Positions 27,154 to 36,234 are shown, counted from the first letter of the stretch. The stretch is 64,000 bases of DNA from Thalassotalea_H castellviae (GCF_031846185.1 NZ_JAVRIF010000003.1:372001-436000); one strand, 5' to 3'. Notes: a model not told the origin generated them from the sequence alone. Numbers and translations are program-made.

Positions 27154-28248
27154 ATGGAAATAGCGGTAGTTGGGGCTGGTTTAATGGGGCGCCTGACTGC
27201 TTTGTCTTTAACAAGACAAGGCTATCAAGTGTGCCTGTTTGACAAGGACAACAAACAAGCTAAACAAAGTGCAGCCTATGCTGCTGGTGGTTTATTAACG
27301 CCATTAGGCGAGTCAATGAGTTGTGAGCCTAATATAGTAGAAATGGGCTTTACTTCGTTAACAATGTGGCCTGAGTTATTAGCCACATTAGATGAAAAAG
27401 TTTATTTTCAACAACAAGGGGCGATCATGGTGAGCCATGAGCATGACAGTGGTGATTACCAGCGTTTTGTTCAACATATTGCGCGAAACTATGACCAACA
27501 TATCGTAAAGTCATTAAACCGATTGCAACTTGCCGAGCTAGAACCTGAATTAGCCCCTTATTTTAATCAAGGTTTGTTTTTACCCAGCGAAGGGCAAATT
27601 GACAATCGTATGTTACTAATCGCATTGCAAAAACAACTTGAATTAGAGCAAGTTAATTGGTTGACCGAGGCTCAGGTATCACAAATAAATAACCAAACAA
27701 GCCATTGTCAATTGACCGTCAATGAGCAAATTCAATACTTCGATTTAGTGATTGATTGTCGAGGGGTGGGCGCTAGAGCTAGTTTTGATGTAAAACAACC
27801 CGCTTTTCCTATTGAGGATTTACGTGCGGTAAGAGGTGAATTGTTTCACCTGTTTGCTCCTGAGGTGCATTTAACTCGACCTATCAGATTAATGCATCCA
27901 AGATATCAACTTTATATCGCGCCCAAACCTGATCAGGTTTATCTGGTAGGTGCCACCGAAATTGAAAGTGATGATTTATCTCCCATGACAGTACGTTCGG
28001 CGCTGGAATTACTCAGCGCAGCTTATAGCGTTAATAGTGGTTTTGCAGAAGCTAATATTCTTCAACACATCAGTCAATTAAGGCCGGCATTTAGCGACAA
28101 TCAACCAAAAGTTTTAGTTGATCAACGCTTAATTCAAGTTAATGGCTTGTATCGTCACGGCTTTCTCATTGCCCCTGTAATACTTAAACAACTGCTATTA
28201 ACCGTTTCTCAATTAAACAAAAGCACAATTACAGGAACATCAAAATGA
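27154..28248 (+). CDS. thiO: FAD-dependent glycine oxidase ThiO
   Basis: The 364-residue protein has the dinucleotide fold GAGLMG at its N-terminus and a DAO-family layout; within a thi operon it is ThiO, which oxidises glycine to the imine used by ThiG for the thiazole ring. The aerobic ThiO takes the place of ThiH, of which there is no trace. AGGAAA precedes the ATG. Its stop overlaps the next ATG (ATGA). Confidence 0.93.
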   Translation: MEIAVVGAGLMGRLTALSLTRQGYQVCLFDKDNKQAKQSAAYAAGGLLTPLGESMSCEPNIVEMGFTSLTMWPELLATLDEKVYFQQQGAIMVSHEHDSGDYQRFVQHIARNYDQHIVKSLNRLQLAELEPELAPYFNQGLFLPSEGQIDNRMLLIALQKQLELEQVNWLTEAQVSQINNQTSHCQLTVNEQIQYFDLVIDCRGVGARASFDVKQPAFPIEDLRAVRGELFHLFAPEVHLTRPIRLMHPRYQLYIAPKPDQVYLVGATEIESDDLSPMTVRSALELLSAAYSVNSGFAEANILQHISQLRPAFSDNQPKVLVDQRLIQVNGLYRHGFLIAPVILKQLLLTVSQLNKSTITGTSK

Positions 28249-28475
28249 ACGTGCGTATTAACGGCGAGGTACACATGCTTCAAAACATCGCTAAGAGTAA
28301 AAAATCAAAGGTAAATTTAACTGATGCGCTAGAGCAGTATTTAACATCAAAACAGCAAACAATGAGTTTTGCCGTTGCTGTTAATAGTGATTTTATTAGT
28401 AAAGGTCAATACTCATCTACGTTACTAAATGATGGCGACTCCATTGATGTACTGTTCCCTATTTACGGAGGTTAA
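28245..28475 (+). CDS. thiS: sulfur carrier protein ThiS
   Basis: The 76-residue ubiquitin-like protein ends in the required GG (FPIYGG) and shows the MNVRINGE start and LLNDGDSIDVLFP block of ThiS. It carries sulfur as a C-terminal thiocarboxylate for ThiG. The ATG overlaps the ThiO stop. About ten residues longer than the usual form, with an insert of charged residues near 20. Activation needs a ThiF adenylylase, which is missing from this operon. Confidence 0.93.
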   Translation: MNVRINGEVHMLQNIAKSKKSKVNLTDALEQYLTSKQQTMSFAVAVNSDFISKGQYSSTLLNDGDSIDVLFPIYGG

Positions 28476-28477
28476 CA

Positions 28478-29287
28478 ATGAATTTAACCATATACGGTGA
28501 GCAACTTAACAGCCGGCTTTTAATTGGCAGTGCGCTTTATCCGTCGCCAGATATTATGAAAAAGGCAATTTTAGCAAGTGGTGCTCAAGTGGTAACTTTG
28601 TCGCTAAAACGACAAAACCCTCAAGCGCAATCAGGGCAACAGATTTGGCAATATATTCAAGATATTGTAAAGCTAAATAATGGCTTTTTATTACCGAATA
28701 CTGCTGGTTGTAAAACGGCTAAAGAGGCATTTACTTTGGCACAAATGAGCCGTGAATTATTCCAAACGTCTTGGTTAAAACTTGAAGTCATTGGTGATGA
28801 CTATAATTTACAACCAGATCCGCTTGAACTATTAAAAGCCACTGAAATGCTGATAAATGATGGTTTTAACGTATTACCTTATTGCACTGACGATTTAGTC
28901 TTATGTCAGCGCCTGTATGATTTAGGCTGTGAAGTCATTATGCCTTGGGCATCACCTATAGGTACAGGAAAAGGGTTAATGAACCCATATAATCTGGCAA
29001 CCATTCGTGCACGCTTACCTAAAGCAACATTAATTTTAGATGCCGGGATTGGCAAGCCCTCAGACGCTTGTTTAGCGATGGAAATGGGCTATGACGGTAT
29101 CTTATTAAACAGTGCTGTTGCTCTGGCTGACGATCCTATTTTAATGGCTAAAGCATTTTCTGATGCACTTTTATCAGGCGAACAAGCCTTTCGAGCGGGC
29201 ATAATGCAGCAAAGACAGACAGCCCAGCCCAGTACACCAACATTAGATACGCCTTTTTGGCAACAAAGTGAACCGGATCGAACATGA
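28478..29287 (+). CDS. thiG: thiazole synthase ThiG
   Basis: The 269-residue TIM-barrel protein condenses deoxyxylulose phosphate, dehydroglycine and ThiS-borne sulfur into the thiazole phosphate. The blocks RLLIGSALYPSPD, LLPNTAGCKTAKEAF, LKLEVIGDDYNLQPD, MPWASPIGTG and LNSAVALADDP are typical. It follows thiS by 2 bases, preceded by GGAGG within thiS. Its stop overlaps the start of the next gene. Confidence 0.97.
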   Translation: MNLTIYGEQLNSRLLIGSALYPSPDIMKKAILASGAQVVTLSLKRQNPQAQSGQQIWQYIQDIVKLNNGFLLPNTAGCKTAKEAFTLAQMSRELFQTSWLKLEVIGDDYNLQPDPLELLKATEMLINDGFNVLPYCTDDLVLCQRLYDLGCEVIMPWASPIGTGKGLMNPYNLATIRARLPKATLILDAGIGKPSDACLAMEMGYDGILLNSAVALADDPILMAKAFSDALLSGEQAFRAGIMQQRQTAQPSTPTLDTPFWQQSEPDRT

Positions 29288-30858
29288 ATAAAATAGAGAC
29301 CAAACCTGTTGTCTGGACAATTGCTGGCAGCGATTGTTCAGGAGGAGCAGGAGTGCAAGCTGATATTAAAACTATGCATAACTTAGGAGTCGATGTTGGC
29401 TCAGTGATCACTGCGGTCACTGCTCAAAATCGTTTTGGTGTCGAAGCTATCAACCCACTGTCTGAAAAGGTTATTTTGTCGCAAATAATGGCCTTGGAAC
29501 AAGTGCAACCGGCAACCGTAATTAAAATCGGTTTACTCGCCAATAATCAACTAGTTGAATTAGTTGTTGAGCAGATCAAACGCTTCAATAAAGAGTGGCC
29601 AAGCAAACCTTATATTATTTACGACCCCCTAGCTATTGCCTCTAACGGCTCAGACTTAACAGAAGATGATACTTTACCGACAATCAAAGCAAAGCTATTA
29701 CCACTTGTTCATTTATTGACACCTAACGGTAAAGAAATGCAAAAAATTACTGGGGTGTTTGCATTTTCCTGGCAGTGTATGGTCGCTGCGGCGCAAAAGA
29801 TTCTTTCGCTTGGTGTTAGTGCCACAATTATTAAAGGTGGCCATCTAGAAATAGCTAAAAATAAATGTATCGATTATGGTACAGACGGACAGCAAAGTTA
29901 CTGGTTAAGTAGCAATAAAATATCAAGTCATAACACCCATGGTACAGGGTGTACTTTTGCCTCGGCCATTGCCGCTTTAATAGCACAAAACTACGCGCTA
30001 AAGGATGCATTTATCATCGCTAAAGCCTACCTTAATCAAGGATTAAAGGCGGTCGGAGAGAAAAAAAGTCATTTTGATGCAATATGGCAAGGTCAATGGC
30101 CAAGTTATATAAATGACTATCCTGAGGTATTGGTAAATGAATCTAGTTTGGCTCAAGCTATTGATTGGCATGAAAAAAAAACCTCAGAGAAGCCAAGACC
30201 ATCAGCTACAAGCTTTGACTATGGGTTTGCAGCGCTCGATTCTAAGCAATTGGGATTATATCCTGTAGTGGACTCACTCGAATGGTTAGAACGGTTATTA
30301 AAATTAGGCATTAAACTGATTCAATACCGTAACAAAGCGCTTGTTGGAGAGGCATTAGAGCAATCAATCATGCAAGCAATTGCTTTAGGCAAACGATATA
30401 AAGCCATGTTGTTTATTAATGATTATTGGCATTTAGCGATAAAATATAACGCTTATGGCGTGCATTTAGGGCAGGAAGATATCCAAGCGGCTGATTTAAA
30501 AGCGATTAAACAAGCAGGTCTTCGTTTAGGTATAAGTAGTCACGGACATTACGAGTTAATTAAAGTCAAACAATATCAGCCTTCTTATCTTGCTATTGGC
30601 GCTATATTTCCGACAAAAACTAAGGATATGACTGGACAAATTCAAGGCGTACAAACATTATCTGACTTAGTAAAATTAACGCCTGATATTCCAACGGTTG
30701 CGATTGGTGGTATCACCTTAGCACGTGCTAAAACGGTGTTAAATACATCAGTAAACTCAATCGCCGTTGTTACTGCCATTACTGAAGCATTAGAGCCTGA
30801 GCTTGCCGTCAAAAAATTTCAACAAATGATCAAAGACAGAAATAATGAATATATTTAG
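29284..30858 (+). CDS. thiDE: fusion of HMP-phosphate kinase and thiamine-phosphate synthase (ThiD-ThiE)
   Basis: The 524-residue protein has a ThiD ribokinase-fold half (about 1-270: AGSDCSGGAGVQADIKT, NTHGTGCTFASAIAAL) and a ThiE half (about 315-515: KLGIKLIQYRNK, FINDYWHLA, YGVHLGQEDI, AIGAIFPTKTKDMTG). It phosphorylates HMP phosphate to the pyrophosphate and couples it to thiazole phosphate to give thiamine phosphate. The fusion is known in several bacteria. It overlaps the thiG stop by 4 bases. Last thi gene of the operon; thiF and thiH are absent. Confidence 0.96.
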   Translation: MNKIETKPVVWTIAGSDCSGGAGVQADIKTMHNLGVDVGSVITAVTAQNRFGVEAINPLSEKVILSQIMALEQVQPATVIKIGLLANNQLVELVVEQIKRFNKEWPSKPYIIYDPLAIASNGSDLTEDDTLPTIKAKLLPLVHLLTPNGKEMQKITGVFAFSWQCMVAAAQKILSLGVSATIIKGGHLEIAKNKCIDYGTDGQQSYWLSSNKISSHNTHGTGCTFASAIAALIAQNYALKDAFIIAKAYLNQGLKAVGEKKSHFDAIWQGQWPSYINDYPEVLVNESSLAQAIDWHEKKTSEKPRPSATSFDYGFAALDSKQLGLYPVVDSLEWLERLLKLGIKLIQYRNKALVGEALEQSIMQAIALGKRYKAMLFINDYWHLAIKYNAYGVHLGQEDIQAADLKAIKQAGLRLGISSHGHYELIKVKQYQPSYLAIGAIFPTKTKDMTGQIQGVQTLSDLVKLTPDIPTVAIGGITLARAKTVLNTSVNSIAVVTAITEALEPELAVKKFQQMIKDRNNEYI

Positions 30859-31359
30859 AAAATTAAAGAAAAATAATGAAGCGGTATTGTGCATGTCGAA
30901 TCGCTTGTATCAGAATTTGAAATCTAGAAATGATAAGAAGATACATCAAGTGGATATTCACCGATAATTCATGAAATAACCCACCTAAGCATTCAACCCT
31001 TGCAATTCGCCGTGTAATTGAAAATGCTGGTATTGAAGATTTTCGTTTACATGGTTTTTACCATACCTGTGCCAGTAGGTTAGTACAAAATGGTATGATG
31101 GTACAAGAAACTGCACATATTCTAGTGCTTTCTAATATAGCATCTACATTATGCTATGGACATCTGGAAAAGAATCAGGTGGCTGAGAAAATGAAAGCGG
31201 TAATTGATCAATTTAATGAGTAATAAAAAATTACTTTATTTTAAAGGGGGATTACCCTTGAGAACCACTGTTTTTCATTACAATCTCCTATTTAATATTA
31301 ACAAAGGCATTTTAACATAAGAATTACCAACATCAAAACACCACTATATAATTATAGTC
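30859..31359. other. region between the thi operon and the orphan gene
   Basis: About 500 bases with no intact gene. It holds the recombinase remnant at 30975-31223. The stretch 30860-30970 and the part after the remnant show no recognised gene. No terminator is obvious directly after thiDE. Confidence 0.55.
30975..31223 (+). pseudogene. 3' remnant of a tyrosine recombinase/integrase
   Basis: An open frame with no start codon reads TLAIRRVIENAGIEDFRLHG, then FYHTCASRLVQNGM and CYGHLEKNQVAEKM before a stop at 31221. This matches the C-terminal catalytic region of phage-type integrases (HDLRHTxAS ... LGHS ... RYAHL). The catalytic Arg of box II is replaced by Tyr and the LGH histidine is gone (LVLSN), while the final Tyr remains, so it cannot be active. 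It suggests that an integrating element once resided between the two tRNA cassettes. Confidence 0.8.
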
Positions 31360-32439
31360 TTACTTTAGAAATAATACTTTTACCATATCTCTATTTACTC
31401 TTAGCTCTTGATAGTTTTTATTATTAAATTTACTAATTTCGTACTCTTTATCGGCTGAAGTTATTTCTTGATTAGCTAATTTTCTGTCACAACGCTTAAC
31501 TTTAACCTTTAGAGGAACATCTTTAACAGCATTATTTATAATTAAATCATAGTTTTTCGTAAAAAAAGAAGTCTCAAGTTCTAATTCTTCTTTAATATCA
31601 ATCCATAATTCGTAGATTATAATTACTGTTGCTGTTTCGTCATGGTCTAAATTAATAATATAATTTTTTTTAAAAGGTTTTTTTTGATCAAGGATAGTCA
31701 CTTCAGAAATTCGCTCTTTCTTCTCTGATTTATCATACTTAATTTCAAATCGTGATATCTCACCCCACTCTGATTTATATTTTGATTCCCAAATACTATC
31801 ATCTGTAAACAATCTAAAGTCACCAAACTCACCATCTATAGATATATTGTTATGCATGTTAATAACATCAAATTCAGAGTGAATCGATAGCTTTATGAAA
31901 TCGTTATCAATTTTTTTTACTGTCACTTCTTTGGTTGCATTATGGGTAATACAAGAGTGTTCGTTAAACCTAACAATTAACTCTTTCATTAAAGCTGAGT
32001 TATGTTGGATTTCAGGGAAAAAAGTATTAATCTTATTCTCTATGTGCATATCTTTGGGGGCAATAGAAAATAGAGTTGTAATACTAATACCTACTAAAAA
32101 GAAAAAGAAAAAATCTTGAGAAGCGGAAGCATAAAAGGATTGATCGTATTGATTTATAGGATTCTTTGTTTGTTTGACATTAAATATATCCTGAATCCAA
32201 GAGTATTCAGTTAAATATATTCCATCTCTTATCCCCCAGATTAGTAAAAATGAACCATATATACAGAGAACCACTATAGCGGTGCTAGCTTTGTTAGATT
32301 GAATCCATAAAATTAATTTTAGAAACGAAAACTTGAAGTGTTTTTTAATTGATACATACGTATCTTTGCTATTTCGTCGGATTAATAGCGACACGAAGAG
32401 TAAAGAGAGTAAAAATATTCCTAGAAACCAAATTAACAT
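31360..32439 (-). CDS. orphan membrane protein of unknown function
   Basis: The 359-residue protein has three likely membrane segments in its first 130 residues (MLIWFLGIFLLSLLFVSLL, then AIVVLCIYGSFLLIWG, then DFFFFFLVGISITTLF) and a soluble, beta-rich, highly charged remainder of about 220 residues. A strong ribosome binding site (AAAGGAGG) precedes the ATG, supporting a real gene. It is more AT-rich than its surroundings and stands alone beside the integrase remnant. It matches no family I recognise; acquisition with the mobile element is plausible. Confidence 0.7.
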   Translation of the reverse strand: MLIWFLGIFLLSLLFVSLLIRRNSKDTYVSIKKHFKFSFLKLILWIQSNKASTAIVVLCIYGSFLLIWGIRDGIYLTEYSWIQDIFNVKQTKNPINQYDQSFYASASQDFFFFFLVGISITTLFSIAPKDMHIENKINTFFPEIQHNSALMKELIVRFNEHSCITHNATKEVTVKKIDNDFIKLSIHSEFDVINMHNNISIDGEFGDFRLFTDDSIWESKYKSEWGEISRFEIKYDKSEKKERISEVTILDQKKPFKKNYIINLDHDETATVIIIYELWIDIKEELELETSFFTKNYDLIINNAVKDVPLKVKVKRCDRKLANQEITSADKEYEISKFNNKNYQELRVNRDMVKVLFLK

Positions 32440-32842
32440 ACCACCTCCTTTTAATAGTTAACAGATAGTAATGTAAAAGAAGGTAAAAACCAACGGCTAT
32501 TACTGGTGCAATACTCAGTTCGGATATTTACACCATCAATTAATTTACCCGAATAAATTACACCCGCAGTTATAGTGGGCTGTACTTCAACCCGTATACC
32601 CTAAGCAACGGATTAAATCCTTTTTTCACCGTAATAATCACCTGAAAAACAATAATATCTTGATGAATATACCCTAAAACCCAATTCGCCCTAATGGTGT
32701 TTGTTCAAAATAGGTTGGATATTGTGCCTATCAATAACACGAAATAAATAACTCGTTGACGTATACACCACGAGTTATGCAGGGTAGGTGAAATATTGGT
32801 GTGAGTGAAAATAGATTGAGAATTTAACCAAACGATAGATAC
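32440..32842. other. intergenic region without recognisable genes
   Basis: About 400 bases between the orphan gene and the second tRNA cassette. Short minus-strand frames exist near 32550-32650 but have no ribosome binding site or family match. It may hold decayed mobile DNA. Confidence 0.5.
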
Positions 32843-32870
32843 AAAAAAGCCCTAACCGAAGTTAGGGCTT
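32843..32870 (-). terminator. rho-independent terminator after tRNA cassette 2
   Basis: The same AAGCCCTAAC/GTTAGGGCTT stem with UUCG-type loop as in the repeat array, followed on the minus strand by six Ts. Confidence 0.88.
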
Positions 32871-32877
32871 GAATGAA

Positions 32878-32951
<74 letters not shown>

Positions 32952-32953
<2 letters not shown>

Positions 32954-32971
32954 ACACAAAGCTTTGTGTGC
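32952..32971. repeat. 20-bp palindrome at the tRNA-Thr 5' end (copy 2)
   Basis: GCACACAAAGCTTTGTGTGC, the same perfect palindrome as in cassette 1, in the same position relative to the tRNA. Confidence 0.8.
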
Positions 32972-33049
32972 GATAAACTATTCTTATGAATGATTTACCT
33001 TGGCACCGAACGAATGTTTGTTGAATAACAGAACACTTGTTCTAAATGA

Positions 33050-33125
33050 TGGTGCCTCGACCCGGAATCGAACCAGGGACACGAGGATTTTCAATCCTCT
33101 GCTCTACCGACTGAGCTATCGAGGC
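33050..33125 (-). tRNA. tRNA-Phe (anticodon GAA), copy 2
   Basis: Identical to copy 1, with encoded CCA. Similarity between the cassettes ends just upstream of the tRNA-Phe 5' end, so the two have different promoters. Confidence 0.97.
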
Positions 33126-33190
33126 ACATTGATAATACTAAATACTATCTTTGTACATGTCTTTTTGGCTTTGCCTTGAAGACGGGCGCT

Positions 33191-33219
33191 ATTAGACTGT
33201 TTTTCTTTTTCCCAGTCAA
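33191..33219 (-). promoter_or_regulatory. strong stable-RNA promoter of tRNA cassette 2
   Basis: On the minus strand TTGACT, exactly 17 bases, TCTAAT, then the GC-rich discriminator AGCGCCCG, typical of stringently controlled tRNA and rRNA promoters. The start would be near 33184, with a leader of about 58 bases before tRNA-Phe. Confidence 0.75.
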
Positions 33220-33301
33220 CCCTTTTTTTTTAAAAACCGCTTGTTTGACGTTTTTTTCTACTGTTTGTTGCTTTATAAATCGAATTAAAGCTCAAACGTA
33301 A

Positions 33302-33586
33302 TTATGCCGTATATAAAGTGTACAGGCCTATGACGATGAATCCAGCGCCTGCGATATAAGATAATACTTTCTCGTTAATATATTCGGATAGAAAAGTACC
33401 CACTAAAACACCCATGGCACTGGCAAGTACTAAAGCGGCGGAAGCAGCAAAAAAAACGGTCCATTTACTCACGGCTTTGTCAGCCGCAAATAGCATAGTT
33501 GCAAGCTGGGTTTTATCGCCAAGTTCAGCAATAAACACTGAGACGAATATGGTTAAAAATATTCGCCAATCGATTGAAAACTCCAT
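33302..33586 (-). CDS. TMEM165/GDT1-family small membrane protein (UPF0016)
   Basis: The 94-residue protein has the family signature ExGDKT (AELGDKTQLAT) and three hydrophobic helices. Eukaryotic members and some bacterial ones have two copies of this unit; here there is one, so it probably works as a homodimer. The family transports Mn2+ or Ca2+. It starts at the last base of the yggX stop (TAATG), so it is translationally coupled to it. Confidence 0.9.
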   Translation of the reverse strand: MEFSIDWRIFLTIFVSVFIAELGDKTQLATMLFAADKAVSKWTVFFAASAALVLASAMGVLVGTFLSEYINEKVLSYIAGAGFIVIGLYTLYTA

Positions 33587-33858
33587 TATTTTGACTCTGG
33601 TACGTAGCCTTCAATATTTGGTTCAATGTTATTAAATAAATAATCGACCATACTTTTCTCTAAAATAGCGCGATCATCTGGGTTCATCATGTTCATTTTA
33701 TGTTCGTTAATTAACATGGTTTGTTTTTTTTGCCAGTCGGTCCAAGCTTCTTGACAAATATTGTCATAAATTCGTTTGCCTACCTCGCCAGGATAAAGTT
33801 GAAATCTTAAACCTTCGGCTTCTTTCTGTAATTTTTGGCAAAATACTGTGTGACTCAT
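33586..33858 (-). CDS. yggX: YggX, Fe(II)-trafficking/oxidative damage protection protein
   Basis: The start MSHTVFC, the block EAEGLRFQLYPGEVGKRIY and the W-x-x-W-Q region are diagnostic of YggX (about 90 residues). It protects iron-sulfur enzymes, MutY among them, from oxidative damage. The start at 33858 (GGAA 6 bases upstream, family-typical N-terminus) is preferred over ATG at 33870. It follows mutY by 12 bases, the same gene order as in E. coli. Confidence 0.96.
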   Translation of the reverse strand: MSHTVFCQKLQKEAEGLRFQLYPGEVGKRIYDNICQEAWTDWQKKQTMLINEHKMNMMNPDDRAILEKSMVDYLFNNIEPNIEGYVPESK

Positions 33859-33870
33859 TTTTTGTTCCAT

Positions 33871-34956
33871 TTAATAAATAGGTTGTTGCTGAACTTGTTC
33901 AATTAATTTACTGGTAGAAGCAGCTAATCCCACCGATGCTTCAGTGGTTAGATCATACCACTTTTGTTGTTTAACATCGTGTATTTCTTTCGATAATGAT
34001 TGCTGGCAATCAACAAGTACCGGGGTAATATCTAAATGAAAGTGACTAAAGGTATGTCTAAAGCTTTCCAATAATGTTGTTTGGCTTATCGTTAATTGTT
34101 TGGTCGCGAGTAGTGGGGCAATTTCGCTGTGATCATCGACTTCAAAAAAACACCATAAACCTCCCCAAATCCCTGCAGGGGGTCTTTTTTCCATAAGAAC
34201 TTTATTCTCAAGGCGAGCAATTACCATTATGGTTGATTTAACAGGCGTGGTCTTCTTTGGCTTTTTCTGTGGATAATTCGCTTGTACATTCCCGGCAAAG
34301 GCAAAACAATTTTTTTGGATTGGGCATTGCTCACATAAAGGTTTCGTTCGTGTACAAACCGTAGCACCAATGTCCATCATGGCTTGATTGTATTTCTCTA
34401 CTCCTTTTACCGGCGTTAATTGTTCCGCAATAGGCCACAAGGCTTTTTCAAATTTACTTTGGCCGTTATAGCCATCAATAGTGTAAAAACGTGATAATAC
34501 CCGTTTAACATTACCGTCTAATATCGGGTGATGTTTTTTTAATGCCAAACTTAAAATTGCACCGGCAGTTGAACGACCAATGCCGGCAAGTGCAATCACA
34601 TCCTCAATGTTCTCTGGAAATTCACCTTGATATTTATCACGTATTATTTTTGCTGTTTTATGTAGGTTTCTTGCGCGTGCGTAATATCCGAGTCCTGTCC
34701 AATGATGCAGTACCGTGTCTTCATCAGCATTGGCTAAATCAATAATAGTAGGAAAGCTGGCCATAAATCGTTGGTAATAGGGAATAACGGTTGTTACTTG
34801 TGTTTGTTGTAACATTATTTCGGATATCCAAACCCGATAAGGCGTTTTATTTTGTTGCCATGGAAAATGCTTTCTTCCTTGTTTATCGTACCAAGAAAGG
34901 ATTTGCTGGCTGAATTTTTCTGCTGATGCAGCAGATATTTGTGTGATTTGTGTCAT
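33871..34956 (-). CDS. mutY: A/G-specific adenine DNA glycosylase
   Basis: MutY removes adenine opposite 8-oxoguanine. The 361-residue protein has the HhH motif (DVIALAGIGRSTAGAILSLA), catalytic Asp in LDGNVKRVL, the 4Fe-4S cluster cysteines (CTRTKPLCEQCPIQKNC) and a C-terminal NUDIX-like 8-oxoG recognition domain. First gene of the operon mutY-yggX-GDT1. Confidence 0.98.
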   Translation of the reverse strand: MTQITQISAASAEKFSQQILSWYDKQGRKHFPWQQNKTPYRVWISEIMLQQTQVTTVIPYYQRFMASFPTIIDLANADEDTVLHHWTGLGYYARARNLHKTAKIIRDKYQGEFPENIEDVIALAGIGRSTAGAILSLALKKHHPILDGNVKRVLSRFYTIDGYNGQSKFEKALWPIAEQLTPVKGVEKYNQAMMDIGATVCTRTKPLCEQCPIQKNCFAFAGNVQANYPQKKPKKTTPVKSTIMVIARLENKVLMEKRPPAGIWGGLWCFFEVDDHSEIAPLLATKQLTISQTTLLESFRHTFSHFHLDITPVLVDCQQSLSKEIHDVKQQKWYDLTTEASVGLAASTSKLIEQVQQQPIY

Positions 34957-35096
34957 AGTCGCGACAGTCTAGCGAAAAGCATTTATTGAAACAATCATTA
35001 TCAATAGATGATAATTTGAGAAAGTATTGGCAAATTAGCCGTTTTATCACTATATTCTCGCCAAGTTAATGAATCCCTTTATTTATGAGAGCAATT

Positions 35097-35435
35097 ATGA
35101 AATTTGAAGCAAAAAACAGAAGCCAACGTTTAAGAAAGAAACTTCGCGTAGATGAATTTCAAGAGTTAGGTTTTGATGTTGCGTGGAAGTTTGCTGACGA
35201 TACAGATTCAGAGGCGATTGATACTTTTTTAAATCGTTTTTTTGATGAAGTGATTGATCCTAACGAGCTAGGTTTTGGTGGTGAAGGTGATTTAATTTGG
35301 CATGGTTTGATTTGCACGCAACAAATTGGCAAATGTACTGATGAACACAGAAATATCGTCGAAAAGTGGTTAAAGGACAATGGTGCTACTGCCGTTTCTG
35401 TAAGTGAGCTTTATGATGTTTGGTGGGCTCAATAG
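35097..35435 (+). CDS. yggL: YggL family ribosome-associated protein (DUF469)
   Basis: The 112-residue protein has the YggL signature (RLRKKLRVDEFQELGFDVAW and a C-terminal DVWWA). YggL-family proteins bind the 50S ribosomal subunit. The start at 35097 has GAGAG 6-7 bases upstream; an ATG at 35085 adds four residues only. Divergent to mutY, in the neighbourhood familiar from E. coli. Confidence 0.93.
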   Translation: MKFEAKNRSQRLRKKLRVDEFQELGFDVAWKFADDTDSEAIDTFLNRFFDEVIDPNELGFGGEGDLIWHGLICTQQIGKCTDEHRNIVEKWLKDNGATAVSVSELYDVWWAQ

Positions 35436-35458
35436 TAACCACTTTTTGCTCAGAAAAG

Positions 35459-35496
35459 ACAAAAGCTAAGCAAATGAATACTTAGCTTTTGTTTTA
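35459..35496. terminator. bidirectional terminator between yggL and the porin gene
   Basis: A 12-bp stem (ACAAAAGCTAAG with CTTAGCTTTTGT) and a 10-base loop, with T-rich flanks on both strands, lies between two converging genes. Confidence 0.85.
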
Positions 35497-35538
35497 AACG
35501 TTGATTTGATGCTTTTTAACAGTGAATTTAAATGATCA

Positions 35539-36216
35539 CTAAAAGTGATATTTCAGCAGTAAGTTCATGTTTTTCTCATCAATATTATTTATACCGTATT
35601 TGTTGTGCCAATAAACATACTCAACCCCAACATAAACTTTGGTTTTAATGTTGAAGACATCAGCAATATTGTATTTTAATTGTGAAGTAAAGTTATAGCT
35701 GGTGGTGTTATCATCGTTTGACGGTACATAATCAAGAAAACCATCGTAAGTTAATCCTGCAATAGGTATTTGCCAAGTAACAGTTACTTGCTGTCCATTA
35801 TCGCCAGAATCGTTATTTCTATGGTATAGATTCAAATTAAAATAAGTAAAATGAGGTATCTTTAAGTTTGTGCCAACTCCCATTAAATAATGGGTGAAAC
35901 CATCACCAATTTCAGCGGTAGTGGCAAAGTAAATGTTTTTAAATAGGTCATTTTGATATTGGGAAAGCTGAAACCTAGGTGAAACTTCAGCATAGGTTTC
36001 TTTGTCTCCATTTGCAGATTGTAAACGATCAATAAATAAAAAACTGTCTCCCCAACTATATCCGCCCGCATGTTCAAAGGTAAATACAGTCCGGTTATTA
36101 TCGCCTAATTGATAATTATCGCCTTTGAGTAAAGTCGCACTAATATCGCTCCACAGTGTTTCGGCTGAACTCGTTATTGAGGTAAGCAATATTAAGGCGG
36201 TAGTTAAATATTTCAT
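35539..36216 (-). CDS. Tsx/OmpK-like outer membrane channel
   Basis: The 225-residue protein has a signal peptide (ending SSAET), alternating strands and a terminal Phe (LLLKYHF) as expected for a small outer membrane barrel. The pattern (TVFTFEHAGGYSWGDSFLFID, then VSPRFQLS, then FLDYVPS) matches the nucleoside-specific channel family Tsx/OmpK. It begins 18 bases after a chemoreceptor gene, so sensing and uptake of one ligand, possibly nucleosides, may be linked. Confidence 0.85.
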   Translation of the reverse strand: MKYLTTALILLTSITSSAETLWSDISATLLKGDNYQLGDNNRTVFTFEHAGGYSWGDSFLFIDRLQSANGDKETYAEVSPRFQLSQYQNDLFKNIYFATTAEIGDGFTHYLMGVGTNLKIPHFTYFNLNLYHRNNDSGDNGQQVTVTWQIPIAGLTYDGFLDYVPSNDDNTTSYNFTSQLKYNIADVFNIKTKVYVGVEYVYWHNKYGINNIDEKNMNLLLKYHF

Positions 36217-36234
36217 AAGCGCTTTTTATCCTTC

